A stretch of 64,000 nt of DNA, taken from Acarospora socialis. Its lineage: Eukaryota > Ascomycota > Lecanoromycetes > Acarosporales > Acarosporaceae. This document shows positions 47,960 to 59,103 of this stretch, piece after piece; the stretch's first letter is position 1; each line of letters begins with the position of its first letter. A program made the position numbers and the translations under genes. The DNA is taken from the NCBI GenBank assembly GCA_025617375.2, contig JAMYGW020000006.1, positions 1,865,001-1,929,000 on the forward strand, given 5' to 3'. The notes beneath the pieces were generated by a model, which saw nothing but the letters and a program-made list of their open reading frames with translations, was not told the origin of the DNA and ran no database searches.

Positions 47960-50129
47960 ATGCCTTCCGAAAAATTGCTCAACGTGTTCAAAACAATCAG
48001 AAGTCGCAGCGTCGAGAAGAGGAAGGAACCAACAGCATCTGAAAATACACGTGTTCCGATAGACACATCATACAATGGCCTGAAGACCATTCATGAGGGG
48101 CCCAATCCTACGATTGAGTAAGGTAATTCCTAGATGGAAAAGATAGGGAATAACGAATCTGCAGTGTCGTTGCTATACATGGCCTCAACGGACACCGAGA
48201 CAAGACTTGGACTGCTGCTAATGATGTCCTCTGGCTGCGAGATCTGTTGCCACAGAGACTTCCCAGGGCTCGGATAATGGCCTGGGGCTATGATGCTAGT
48301 ACTCACGGCAGGAATCCAATATCGGCCCAATATCTTCATGATCACGCCGATACGCTGGTTTCGGACCTCTGTCTGGAGAGGGCGTTGACATTGGTAGACA
48401 TGAAGTCGGACTCCATGAACAAGTAGATTGCTAACACAAATATAGACCCAAAGGCGGCCTATAATCTTTCTTGCTCATAGTCTTGGGGGCCTTGTGCTGA
48501 AGTCAGTATGTACTGACGCTCTTCTGGATCACCTGGCATTGCCTCATGAAACAAAACCCAATAGGCTCTCATCCACTCTGCTGCTGCCAGGGCCGGTGCT
48601 CAAGAAGACCATCACTCCATATATCTATCCACATATGGCATTATTTTTGCAGGCACACCGCATCAAGGAGGCGAGGGAGTGACTTGGGGTGTCCGCCTAG
48701 TCACCATCGCTTCGATGTTTGTCAACACAAACAACAATATGCTTCAACATCTTCAGCGAGATTCTGAGGAAGTTCAAAGACTAATGCGAGACTTCGCACC
48801 TATATCCAACGATTTTCGAACGAAGTTTGTCTATGAGACACTCGAAACGACTTTACCCACGGGCACTTCTATTATGGTAAGCTTGAACATGAACTCTCAC
48901 ATGTGTCTCACTGATTGAACTAGGTTGTGCCAAAGGCTTCTGCTGTTGTGCCAGGGCTAGCTGATGTGGAGCCAATTGCACTTCATAAAGACCATTCTAA
49001 TCTTGTAAAATTTGTGGGCTCTGATGACGATGGATACCAGACACTGTCAGGGCATATGCATCTAATGGCAGAAAGTGCAGGCCCTCAGATCAGAGCCCGA
49101 TGGGCTCGCTATTCAGCTGTGAGCGGTAAGACTTCCTGGGAGTTTAACTTGCCCCATGACATACGGTTGAAATTTAAACTAAAGGTTCAGTATATGATAG
49201 GACCTTCTCAGTTTACACAATCATCGCAAGTGGCCACACCCGGTCTTCCAGCCAATCCATCTTTAAGTGTGGCAACCACCCCGTCATCCAGTGAGGCGAG
49301 ACCCAGTGTCAACATGGAGCACTTACCCAGTACCGGCCGCAAAATCTCCGGATGGACAATACTCCATGCTACTGTCAACAACAAAAGTAGCGAAGGCGTC
49401 AAAGCCATCTTAAGCGTGGGCAGCGATCCCAACTGCAAGACAAACGAAGAGGCTTGGACCCCACTATGGGTGGCAGCCTTCCATGGGCTCTTAGGTATAA
49501 CACATCTAATCCTTGATGCCGGAGCCAAAGTGAATGCAACAACCCGTAATGCCTGTACCGCGCTGAAAGAAGCTTCCGAAATGGGAGCTACGGAGGTTGT
49601 TCGATTGCTGATTGAGAATGGAGCCAATGTGGACCTTGCATCCCATGACTTTCAGGTTACCCCCTTGATTGTTGCTGCCGGGAAAAATCACGTAGAAGTT
49701 GTAAGACTTCTTCTAGCTGCTGGCGCAAATCCTCGTGCGCAGCAGTGCGGCGGTTGGTCCGCCCTGCACTATGCCCTCATGAACAAGAACAAGGATATGA
49801 CTAATTTGATACTTGCGCATTCTCCTGATGTAAATGCTTCTACTAGACCGGGTACCCGGCCGCTACATTTGGCTGCTTGGGCTGGATACACCGACACTTG
49901 CACAAGGCTTCTCGACCTCGAAGCGGAGATGGAGGCGAAGGAAAGTGGTGGCCTGACAGCCCTGAGAGTTTCTGTACAGGAAGGGCAACTCGACACAGTC
50001 AAGATGTTGGTTGAAAGAGGCGCAGGAACGGATGTTGTGGGAGCAGACGGACATTCCTTGATGGAGGTCGCACTCATGTCGGGACACGTAAATGTATATC
50101 GATATTTAGAGGAGCAACCGACAAGATAA
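47960..50129 (+). CDS. SesB-like alpha/beta hydrolase fused to ankyrin repeats, no NACHT
   Basis: Exons are 47960-48117, 48165-48393, 48446-48505, 48565-48876 and 48924-50129, giving 654 residues with phases consistent. Residues about 50-290 form a lipase-like alpha/beta-hydrolase domain. The oxyanion-side motif is VVAIHGLNGHRDKTW (from residue 53) and the nucleophile elbow is AHSLGG (Ser about 141). GIIFAGTPHQGG (174-185) and a candidate catalytic His in LHKDHSNLVKF follow. This matches the SesB-type domain found at the N-terminus of fungal STAND/NLR proteins. A Ser/Pro-rich linker leads to about seven ankyrin repeats (about 395-650), for example GWTILHATVNN, TPLIVAAGKNHVEVVRLLLA and RPLHLAAWAGYTDTC. 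A NACHT or NB-ARC domain (Walker A, Walker B) is absent where NLRs would have it. Function is inferred only: lipase/esterase effector with a recognition domain. Confidence 0.87.
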
Positions 50130-51587
50130 AGGAGGGATATATTGGAAAAAATTTCCTATTCTTGTTGGTTTCCGGTTAGGATTAGGGAGTTATAATTGGC
50201 TATACACAACACTACTATAGTATCTACGTTCCAGACAACCTACTCAGGTACTTCATCAAGCCCACCATTCTGAATACTTGTTCACTTTGTGATCGATGCA
50301 GTTTCTGTCAGCAGGAGCTCATCGTGTAACGTTCTCGCTAAGGATATTTAGGATTTGACAGTTCTCGGTGTCAATCTACATCTACTTGGTTCCTGTGTTC
50401 TATAGCTGTATCAAATTGAAAGCTGCATCTATTTTGTTTATGTATCGGTCCGGTCATCATGCCGAGAGCTTCTCTCCAATGCCTTTGCGGCAAGCTATGA
50501 CAGTCAATCCACCAGCTCACTGTACACTCGGACTCCACCTGAAATTCGCAACAGCATCTTCAGGCTCGCATTGACCGAATATGACGACATTAATCATCCA
50601 TATGAACAGAGTGCCATCTACTGTAGACCAGGTTACCGCTTCCGCCATCGCATTGATATCGACCTCCTCCGTACTTGTCGCCGTATCTACCTTGAAGCTC
50701 ATTTGCTACCCGTTGCTACTAATTAGCACGTCTTCTGGTGGTACGGAGGCCCACCAGGAAAGAAATACGCTGCTGATCCCCATGGTTATTTCGAGACGAT
50801 GACGTCTCAGCAACGAGATGCTGTAGACTGCGTTGTGCGTCCATCCTATCTGTCATGTGAGTTGGGGACTGGTAGTTGAGGCTCTGTTTGTGCGCCGCGT
50901 GTGGCTTTGTATATAGATGGTGCCACAAGACGGTAGAGTTCTACGTCCTCGTCTCTGCCGCTCTCGCTTCGCGTTCCAGCGTGAAGGTGTCGAGTCTCTC
51001 TCTCCTCCGCGTCCGCGTCCGCGGCGCAGAATTGGGGATGGGCCTTTGGACTGCACAATACTCATACAGAAGGTTGCATCGTCGCGTACTATACCATACT
51101 ATGACTCTGACGGCAATGGATTTGTCTACCAGTAGGCGAGTCTCGCACGGATGACGAGTGGCAGAGGGGTCAGGGAGCGAGATAGGAGGGCTACCTTCTT
51201 GGTGGACCGAACAGACGATGACCAGTCCATTGGTTAGAAGAGCCTCCCTGTCCGACAGATTGAGCTTTTGCCGCCTACTTTTGTCGAGCTCACAAGGCCT
51301 TGACAGCTTTATGTCTCCAAGAGAGAGATGGATGGGGGAAAGCATAGATGGAACATGATGCAATATGGTAGCGGGTGAGATTGGGCAACATGTTAGGTGA
51401 TGTGCCACGTGGATTCCAGTGTTTCTGTTGTATTCCAATGACTGTTGTTGTTTCAGTTATCAGTGCCCTTGATAAGTGCAATGCACTTTGGCATAATTTG
51501 TGATTGATAAAGCTTGAATAGAATAGAGGCAATCTCCAGTCTGTTTCAAATGCACTACTCAATTCCAGTCAAGCCAGAAACAACACT
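50130..51587. other. Convergent intergenic region between two ankyrin genes
   Basis: About 1.46 kb between the stops of the hydrolase-ankyrin and kinase-ankyrin genes. Small frames such as 50876-51154 and 50941-51438 have no recognisable motif. No repeat is evident. Confidence 0.5.
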
Positions 51588-54410
51588 TCACCCAGACTGA
51601 AACAGCTTCTGAAAGGCTTCTTGTACCCGCCTGATTCCATGAGGACTATGCTCACCGGACGTTGAACGTCCCGTGGCTGGCAGGTTCCGAAGGTGCTGCT
51701 TTAAAAATCGAAACATCTTTTTGTGGCCCAAGACATCTGCTAGGTCTAATGGTGTTAACCTGTCCTTGTTGCGGGCTTCCCAATCACGAGATGTGAAATT
51801 GGTAATTTGCTGCTTGAGAAAGTCAAGCTGTCCAGAAAAAACGATTGCATGCAGCACAGTATCCCCATATGCTCCCACAGCATGTAGTGATGCCCCTTTC
51901 CGTTGCAGTGCTTCGAAGCATTTCGTGTTGCCGCACTTTGCTGCATGTACGATTGGAATTTCTCCCCATACTGTCTTCTGCTCCAGGCATTCATGACTAC
52001 CTTCAGCTTCAAGAAGTAGATTAAGAAGTTCTGCATCACCATGATAGAAGACTGCAGCCCAAATAGGTGTCTCCACTGGAGAAAAAGACCAAGAATGTGA
52101 CGGATACACTTGTGCACCGTGTTCTAGCAAGATCTTGGCTGCTTCCTTATGGCCGTGTCTAGCTGCTTCATAAAGCGGGGTATCGTAGTTACTCTCAGCT
52201 AGATGGTTGATGTCGGGTGAGTGTTTCAAAACTTGCTTTATAATTTCAACAGAGCCTCCTGCAGCTGCTGCATGCAAGACAGTCTTCTGCTCGTTGTCCT
52301 CCCATGCAATTTGTTCTTTCGGTTTGGTTTGCAACAGACAGTCGACTACAGCGACATTGGCAGATTCGGCAGCAAAAAATAGAGCTAAACGACTTGTGTC
52401 TGTAGCAACCATCAAGGGACTTATTCCCTGATCAAGGTGATTCTTGACTGTTAGAATGTCACCATTCTTTGCAGCTTCTGTAAGCTCCTTGATATTTTCT
52501 TCAAGCTTGCAGAGAAAGCCATCATTGCTTCTTTGCAGAATATCCCACGGTTTCTCTTTGTCCTTATCATGTACTGTGAGAGACCAACCGAGCTCCCAAA
52601 GCCGAATTATTCTCACTCTATCTTCTTTTCGAGCCGCTCGATGAAGTGGAGTTTGAGAATCAAACGGTATTTCCAATCTGGAATTGTTCGCACTTGGATA
52701 ATACACTGGGGTGAATTTCGATTTTGGGGGCTTTTCGCAAAGGGAAGCCTTCTCCAGCACTGGAATTTGATCGTCATCAGGGCTCAGGAGCTCATGAAGA
52801 TCCATCTCAGCTTCCCACATGTACATTCGGTCCTTAGGATACCGGGCCATCATATGAAGTGCAACGTCCAGAAGCCCGTCAAGCTTCTGGTCGCTGTTGT
52901 AGTACTTCAGTTGCTCTACCCAATTAGTGACCGCAACGAGATTGTTGTGGAAGGAAGCATCTGCCCCATCATGGACAGACTCTGGGCTCTGGTGTTCTTG
53001 GATCATGTTTGCCCTCCTTCTTTCCTTGAACTTGGAGACTTTCCCAGACCAGTCATGGACGATTAATGTTCCAAGTTCAATGATGATACACCCCATCGCC
53101 CAGACGTCGAATGCGCGTCCATGCTTGAACTCGGAACGAGTTCCGTCACTATCCCAGTACTCCGGAGGTTGATATTCGTACGTTCCTAGCTCTGAGATGC
53201 CTTCGGTTGCAGATCCTTCAAGCAAGGGGCGGAGACGTGAACGGCCGAGGTCAGCAATTTGAAACTCGCCCCCAACAACAAGGATGTTTTTAGGTTTCAA
53301 GTCATAATGTGCAGCGATCACTCCCTTGAACTCTCGATGCAGAAAAGAGAGAGCGGATACGAGTCTGTAGGTAGAACGATAAATATACTCCCGCCGTTTA
53401 TTGCTTGGGAAATTTACAAGATTTGCCGGAACAGAAGGGCCGGTCATCCATTGTGCCAGGTCCATTTCAGCCCAGGGAAATACGAGATGTAGCGTCCGAA
53501 GAGCTTCTCCAGACTCAACTGAGTCCAGATAGTATGAAGCCAGCAAGCGAATGATGTTCGGATGTCTCCTTTGTTGAAGATTTTCAACTTCCCGGAAAAG
53601 TTTCCTCCATTCTCCTCTGCTGCGGTCATTCTTTGCGCGGATCCGTTTCTCGGCGACAACAGTCTAGACCGTGTAAGCAATGTTTTACTCTTCAAAGAGG
53701 GCACACTGGACCTTGTCTGATGTTGTAAGATGACCAGCCATGACCGTCACCCGGTATACCACGCCATAAGACCCGTACTTATCGAGATCTTCCCTTCTGA
53801 CGTATGGTAACACGGTGTCCTTTGGCACTTCTTGATGAGGACCAGCGAGTAATAACCCAACATAACTTCGGTATTTTATGAGCTTCTTCCTCTGTGGCTT
53901 ATCCACTTTAGCAAGCTCACAAAGTCGATCGAAACTTGGTTCATCAAATAGCATGGAGTCACGAAGGCCACAGAAGCAGAACTTCCATGCAAGCGACTCC
54001 AACCCTGCTAAGATTAAAACAGTAAAGAAAAGGCAAGCAGTATTACAAATCCAATCGACGATTTGATGAACTTCAGGACGATCTTCTTCTTTTTGCCACA
54101 AGGGGTGGTCTGTGGCCCACCTCAGAAGGCGGTCCGGGGTCAAAATGCGCTTTACAGCTTCAATACAGATAAAGGGTTCTCCCTTATAATTCTTGAACTT
54201 GGAGTGCTCTTTTATGAGAAGCTCATGCAGCGAGTCATCAGGACGAGTCATTGAAAGATTGGTGGCCGCTATGTAGCGCTCCAGGCCTGTTGCAGAGGGC
54301 TCTGTGCCGGCAGTGGAGGTGTCAGTGCCGATTGAGGAAGGCTCTGTCTCAGTAGTAGAGGGCTCTGTAGTTTCTATGGAAGGGTTCATGCTCGCTGTAG
54401 ATGGCTTCAC
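51588..54410 (-). CDS. Protein kinase-ankyrin repeat fusion protein
   Basis: Exons on the minus strand are 54410-53712 and 53663-51588 with a 48-nt intron (53664-53711), giving 924 residues. The N-terminus is a Ser/Thr/Glu/Pro-rich repeat of the type TEPS/TSTAGTEPS (about residues 1-45), then about 160 helical residues. The kinase domain starts near residue 205 with YGSYGVVYRV. The splice then creates VVAEKRI, which holds the likely ATP-binding Lys. The catalytic loop is HYDLKPKN (Asp about 354), the metal motif DLG (about 371), and GTYEYQPPEYW stands for the APE region. So it looks active, with HRD changed to HYD and DFG to DLG. Ankyrin repeats occupy about residues 580-885 (TPLHRAARKEDRVRII, TVLHAAAAGGSVEIIKQVL, TPLYEAARHGHKEAAKILLE). 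No NACHT is seen. A transposon end lies 115 bp upstream of the start codon. Confidence 0.87.
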
Positions 54411-54525
54411 ATATGCTGACTGGTCTTTGGACTTCAGAGTGTAATTGATTGTAAGAACTACATGCGCGTGTATTGGCAGTGGAAGAACAATTCCGCCGCC
54501 GGAATAAGTAAGCTCCTTGTTGATT
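54411..54525. other. Short upstream region of the kinase-ankyrin gene ending in a transposon target site
   Basis: Only 115 bp separate the kinase-ankyrin start codon from the transposon. The last nine bases, TTGTTGATT (54517-54525), are the left copy of its target duplication. Confidence 0.8.
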
Positions 54526-54601
54526 CGGCAAATGTCTCCGGTCTACCCTAATCTCTTCATATCGCATTTATATCTACCCTTTTTACTAATATCTACCCTC
54601 A
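54526..54601 (+). repeat. Left TIR of the 3.5-kb DNA transposon
   Basis: 76 bp beginning CGGCAAATGTCTCCGGTCTA, with three TCTACCCT motifs. It matches the reverse complement of 57970-58045 with a single difference. Confidence 0.92.
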
Positions 54602-57381
54602 CTACTGACTTTAACACCTCAGTTAGGCATCAACTTTAGTCGTGAACATATCTATAGGTAAGATATAACAATCTTGATAGTAAGTATTAGACATGAGCTT
54701 CTGTGCAAGTGTAAGGGCATGCTGTAGAGCAAGGTTCAGTGTGTGACAAGCATTGAAGGTGCCACACTGATACTACAGTCATATAGGAACTTAGCAATAA
54801 CTGAGTGTAGATAGTTATAGTGGTCTTTTGGCTCAAGTGAATTGCTTGTGTCGCTAAGCACTCACACTTACAGCAAGCTTAGACATGATCTTAGACATAT
54901 AGTGTATGTCTGAGGGTCTTTTTGGCAGGGCCATGACCAGTTATGTCAGCTAATCACATAACCCCCTAGAACATCCTAACCAAGCAAAAACATTCTTATA
55001 AGGCTCTAATATGCCTGAATCATAGAGCAACAGCTAGAATTAGTTCATAGATCAATTAATTAAGTTATCACATGCACCACATGCAAATTGAAGTATAATA
55101 ATAGTATAATTGTAACTATATACTGCTATCTAGATGTCTTAACAGTCTTAAGAATCTTAACAAAGCTGCTCAAAGACTTCTCTGACTGCTGTCAAAGCAA
55201 CTTTATTTTCTGCATGACTTTAAGAAAAACTCTGTCATCATCATTTTTCTTTTTCAGAACTGTAATTTTGTTGTGCATCTGATCTATTAAATGTTTCTGT
55301 TGACAGTATTATGTTCTTTTGATGTTGCTGTTTTGTCAGCAAATACTGTAGTCAGTATTGAGACTGACAATTGAGAATTCTTCATCAAAACTCTCATATC
55401 ACTTTCATCAGAGCTTCAGAATTGTATAAACATGTCATGATATTCAATGCTGAGACATCTGATTCAACAACAACAATAAAAAAGCAGAAAAAAATAAGAC
55501 AAAGACAACAATAGAGATGAAGATGAAAGTAATGACAATAAAGAAGAGAAAGAAAACTGCAGAAAAAACAGAAAAAATTATCACTGCAAAGACTGTCTGC
55601 AGTATAGAGTCAGTGACTTTAGCACAAGAGACATAGAGAAAAATGCAACTCTTCATTAAGTTTTTCATGTTAATTCTCATAATTTACAGATTCTTGTCAT
55701 TTTGACTGTTTCAGAAGTTCATTTTTTTTGTTACAAATTGCTGTGATGTTGTCAGTTGCTCAACAACAATTGAAAAAACATTGTAAAACTGCATATTCAT
55801 GAACTTCTCTTGTTCATCATTGATCTTGATAACAGTTCAAACAAAAGTCTCATACTTCAGCAGAACAAAAAGAACTTGTTTTCAGACAGAATACTCTGAA
55901 AATAGTTTTTAAAGTAAAACAGAGTTCTGCAAAAAAACTGTTCACAGTTTCTGCAGTAATTACAGAAATCTCTGTTCTGTAAGATTTAACTTTATTTCTT
56001 TATTTATATTAAGAAACTGATTCATTCATTCATTCATGTTCAGAAAGACAAGCAAAAAAAGAAGATCTGAGAAAATAATTTTGACTTGAGACAAATAGTA
56101 AGTGTCTTATTGCTGAAAGTCAGTCATGTTATAAATAAACTTTTGTGACAGCAACATCAGATAAACACTCTGCATCAAATTGTTGTTTCACTGATCTGCT
56201 TAATGAATTTATAAAATTAATTAATATTTAAAAAGCAAAAAACACTTATCTGAGTCTCAGACACTCTCATTAACTTCATTATTTTTGTTTTTGATACATG
56301 TAAAGTGTGAATTTTCTTTTTGATTGACAGTTCAATATTAATGAAGAACTGATTAATTCACTTCAACTAAGTGTTGTAGAACAACTTCTTGATACAGTTT
56401 TTAAGACTGTTCATTAACATTTATATTGTGTATCAGTTCTTTCTTCATTTGAACAAAAAGAAGAACTTATTACTGCAGTATCATTATCAGAAAAAGTAAA
56501 CAGCAAAAACATCAAGAAAACAGATAAAAAAGTTTTTATTCTGCACTGCAACACAATACTTTATTCTTTCATGTTGATTCATCTTTCTGTTGTGAAAGAT
56601 CAGCATAAGAAAGAGACATAAAATAGAGTTTTCTTCATTAAAAATAACAATAAAAAGATTGACAAATTTAATCATTCAATAAAACTCATCATGACACAGA
56701 AAAAAGTGTTCAAACAGAAAGTCAACAAAAGTGCAGAAGCACTGCTCAGAAAATTTTGTTAAATTGAAGATTTAAAGTTTTTCACAAACTCATTGCATCT
56801 TTTTCACAGTATAGTCATCAAGAATAAAGCTCACAACTCTATTCTCAAACACAGTTCTTTTTTTCTTGTTCTTCTGTCTGTGAAGCATGTTGAGTTGTAT
56901 CTTCATTGTAATGTCATATGAGATAATGTTGAAGTTCTGTCTCATCAATATCTGTTTTTTGTAGATATTTATGATGATGAATATTCAATTCTTTATGTAG
57001 TTTCATCTCAGCTTAGTGAATCTACTCTTCTTCTCTTTCTTTCTTTTTGCTGATTTCTTCTTCACATTTTTCTTTATTTTATTTTTTTTCTTTTTCTTCT
57101 TGATCTTGTTCTTTTTTTTTTTTTTTTTTCTTCATCACTCATTGAGTCAGAACAACTTTCTTGAGAAAGAAAAAAATCTTTAATTCACTGATGAAATAAT
57201 CATCACAGAAGTCTTGTTTCTGACAGAACTTCTATGTAAATTGTTAACAACTGCTGTTAAACAGAACACAAAAATCTCATACATGTCAAAGATGTTTCAG
57301 AAGCTGATATGTTCTCATTATATTGTGAAAATGACTGTGAATTCTTGTTGTCAGAACCTTCTGTTGCACAGTGAACAGTGT

Positions 57382-57571
57382 GATGTTGTTGATTATATTG
57401 ATGTTGTTGATTATATTGATGTTGTTGATTATATTGATGTTGTTGATTATATTGATGTTGTTGATTATATTGATGTTGTTGATTATATTGATGTTGTTGA
57501 TTATATTGATGTTGTTGATTATATTGATGTTGTTGATTATATTGATGTTGTTGATTATATTGATGTTGTTG
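57382..57571. repeat. 18-bp tandem repeat array, about 10.5 units
   Basis: The unit GATGTTGTTGATTATATT is repeated without visible variation. Eighteen bases equal six codons, so frames stay open through it on both strands (DVVDYI and NIINNI repeats). It lies within the hypermutated core of the DNA transposon. The 9-bp target duplication TTGTTGATT of the host element occurs once in every unit. Confidence 0.95.
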
Positions 57572-57969
57572 TGAAAATCAACAACAGTCATAGCAACAGC
57601 AGTGAGAACAAGAAACAGAGAAAGAAAGAAAGAAAAAAAGAAGATGTTCAATTGATTCTGAAAACAAGAAGCAATTAGTCTTAGAACATGAATAGAAAGA
57701 GAAATTGAAATTAATCTCATAATTCTTATACTTCTCTACTTCATCTGTCACTTCTCTCTGCAAATCAGAATGTCTAATTATCTCTTTCATGTTCAGAGAT
57801 CTTGAAATACTGTATGTTGTGGGTGGGGTAGATGTGGACATCTCAATTGACAGGGATGGGTGAAAATATCCTTGGTTATTTGAACATGGCCTACTACGTT
57901 GACATATAAGTCTGAAGCACTCATATATGATTAGTGAACCTTGCACCTAAACTTAGGCCTTGAATTCAA

Positions 57970-58045
57970 TGAGGGTAGATATTAGTAAAAAGGGTAGATA
58001 TAAATGCGATATGAAGAGATCAGGGTAGACCGGAGACATTTGCCG
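57970..58045 (-). repeat. Right TIR of the 3.5-kb DNA transposon
   Basis: Reverse complement of the left TIR. It is followed directly by TTGTTGATT. Confidence 0.92.
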
Positions 58046-58054
58046 TTGTTGATT

Positions 58055-59103
58055 TCACTCCCGGATTAACCTACATCTAGGGATAGGAATTCAACTACTT
58101 CCACTTGTATGATGTTGATAGGTTCGCCTTTCTCTGTAGCTGTATTCAATCAGAATGACCCGCTTAACTCTGCCTATGTTGTAGGGGGCGTGTTGAGAAT
58201 TGTGAGATAGACTGATTTATGAAATGACTAAGTGCGTTCATGCTTTCCGTTCTAACACTCCTTGTACAACGATATCCGATCACACCTTTACCCTAACCGC
58301 CGGCTTAAACTTGAACCAAGTCTGGAGACAAATCACCAGTTTTTCAACCGCATGTCGCCGATATCTGCATGATATGTATCTTCATTCGCGAGATCTCTGA
58401 GCTGAAAATGAAGATGAGATTGGGTATCCAGGGAACTCAGATGAATGGAAGCTTACGGCATACCGCTTCCCACTACTCTCGACGCCCTTGACTTCGCCAA
58501 GCCGCCATTTGCCTGCAGAGTCAGAATTTGCCAGTATGCGTGCTTCTGAAGAAGAGGCGCAATGAGAACCTACCACTGCGAAAATAGTATACCCTTTCCC
58601 GTTCCTTATAAGATGTCACGTACTCAGAATCCTGTGGAGGGTCTGGACGATCAGGCATGGCCGCTCTTGAACTAAGGTACGTTTTCGGTACGCTGAGATG
58701 ACGGACAGAGAACTTGCTGAACCGTGAGGAACGGGGCCGGCCGACGAGGCGTTCTTATGTATTACCTTCGGGCAGCATTTATGCAATGTTACGTCACTGC
58801 GCGTTGATAACGGGCGTTTCATTGCGTACTGGTTGCCATATTGCCACCTCACAGCCTTGCCGTCGATATTGTCTATGCCTCCGAAATACTCGGGGCGTAA
58901 TGAGAGCTTCGAATAAGAATTTTTATATCAGAAGCAAAGTGAATTAGAGGTCGATAAGTTACAGCCTCCCAAGACACTAACATATCCCGGAAGGCGGTTT
59001 CCATTCAGAGGAGGTACGGGCTCTTAGAGATTCTTTTGCTTGACTGAACCCCTTTGCATACCGACTGATTGCTCTATTCTGTCGTCGATATCGGGGCTGT
59101 GAG
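58055..59103. other. Intergenic region upstream of the third ankyrin gene
   Basis: About 1 kb of normal base composition after the transposon. It presumably holds the promoter of the gene at 59104. The small frames on both strands (58382-58947) show no recognisable domain. Confidence 0.5.

Larger units (their letters stand above)
54526..58045 (-). mobile_element. 3.5-kb TIR DNA transposon, probably hAT-like, with hypermutated core
   Basis: Both ends carry a 76-bp TIR with one mismatch, starting CGGCAAATGTCTCCGGTCTA. They are flanked by an exact 9-bp direct repeat TTGTTGATT (54517-54525 and 58046-58054). Each TIR holds three copies of TCTACCCT, like transposase-binding sites in hAT elements. 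Near the left end the minus strand encodes NACHTLNLALQHAL (about 54712-54760), which resembles the C..H.LNL motif of hAT transposases. A minus-strand frame starting MSTSTPPTTYS near 57840 runs into the decayed core and may be the N-terminus. hAT normally makes 8-bp duplications, so a 9-bp MULE-type assignment or one chance-matching base must be considered. It is not functional: the core (about 55080-57815) is AT-rich without CpG, CpC or GpG. Confidence 0.75.

Noticed and set aside
55444-55680. A hydrophobic 78-codon minus-strand frame as a membrane protein
   Set aside because: It lies in the mutated core of the 3.5-kb transposon, where T-rich strands give Phe/Ile/Val runs by chance.
57382-57571. 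CRISPR-like or coding repeat protein (DVVDYI repeats)
   Set aside because: The units are contiguous with no spacers, the host is eukaryotic, and the open frame results from an 18-bp period in mutated transposon DNA.
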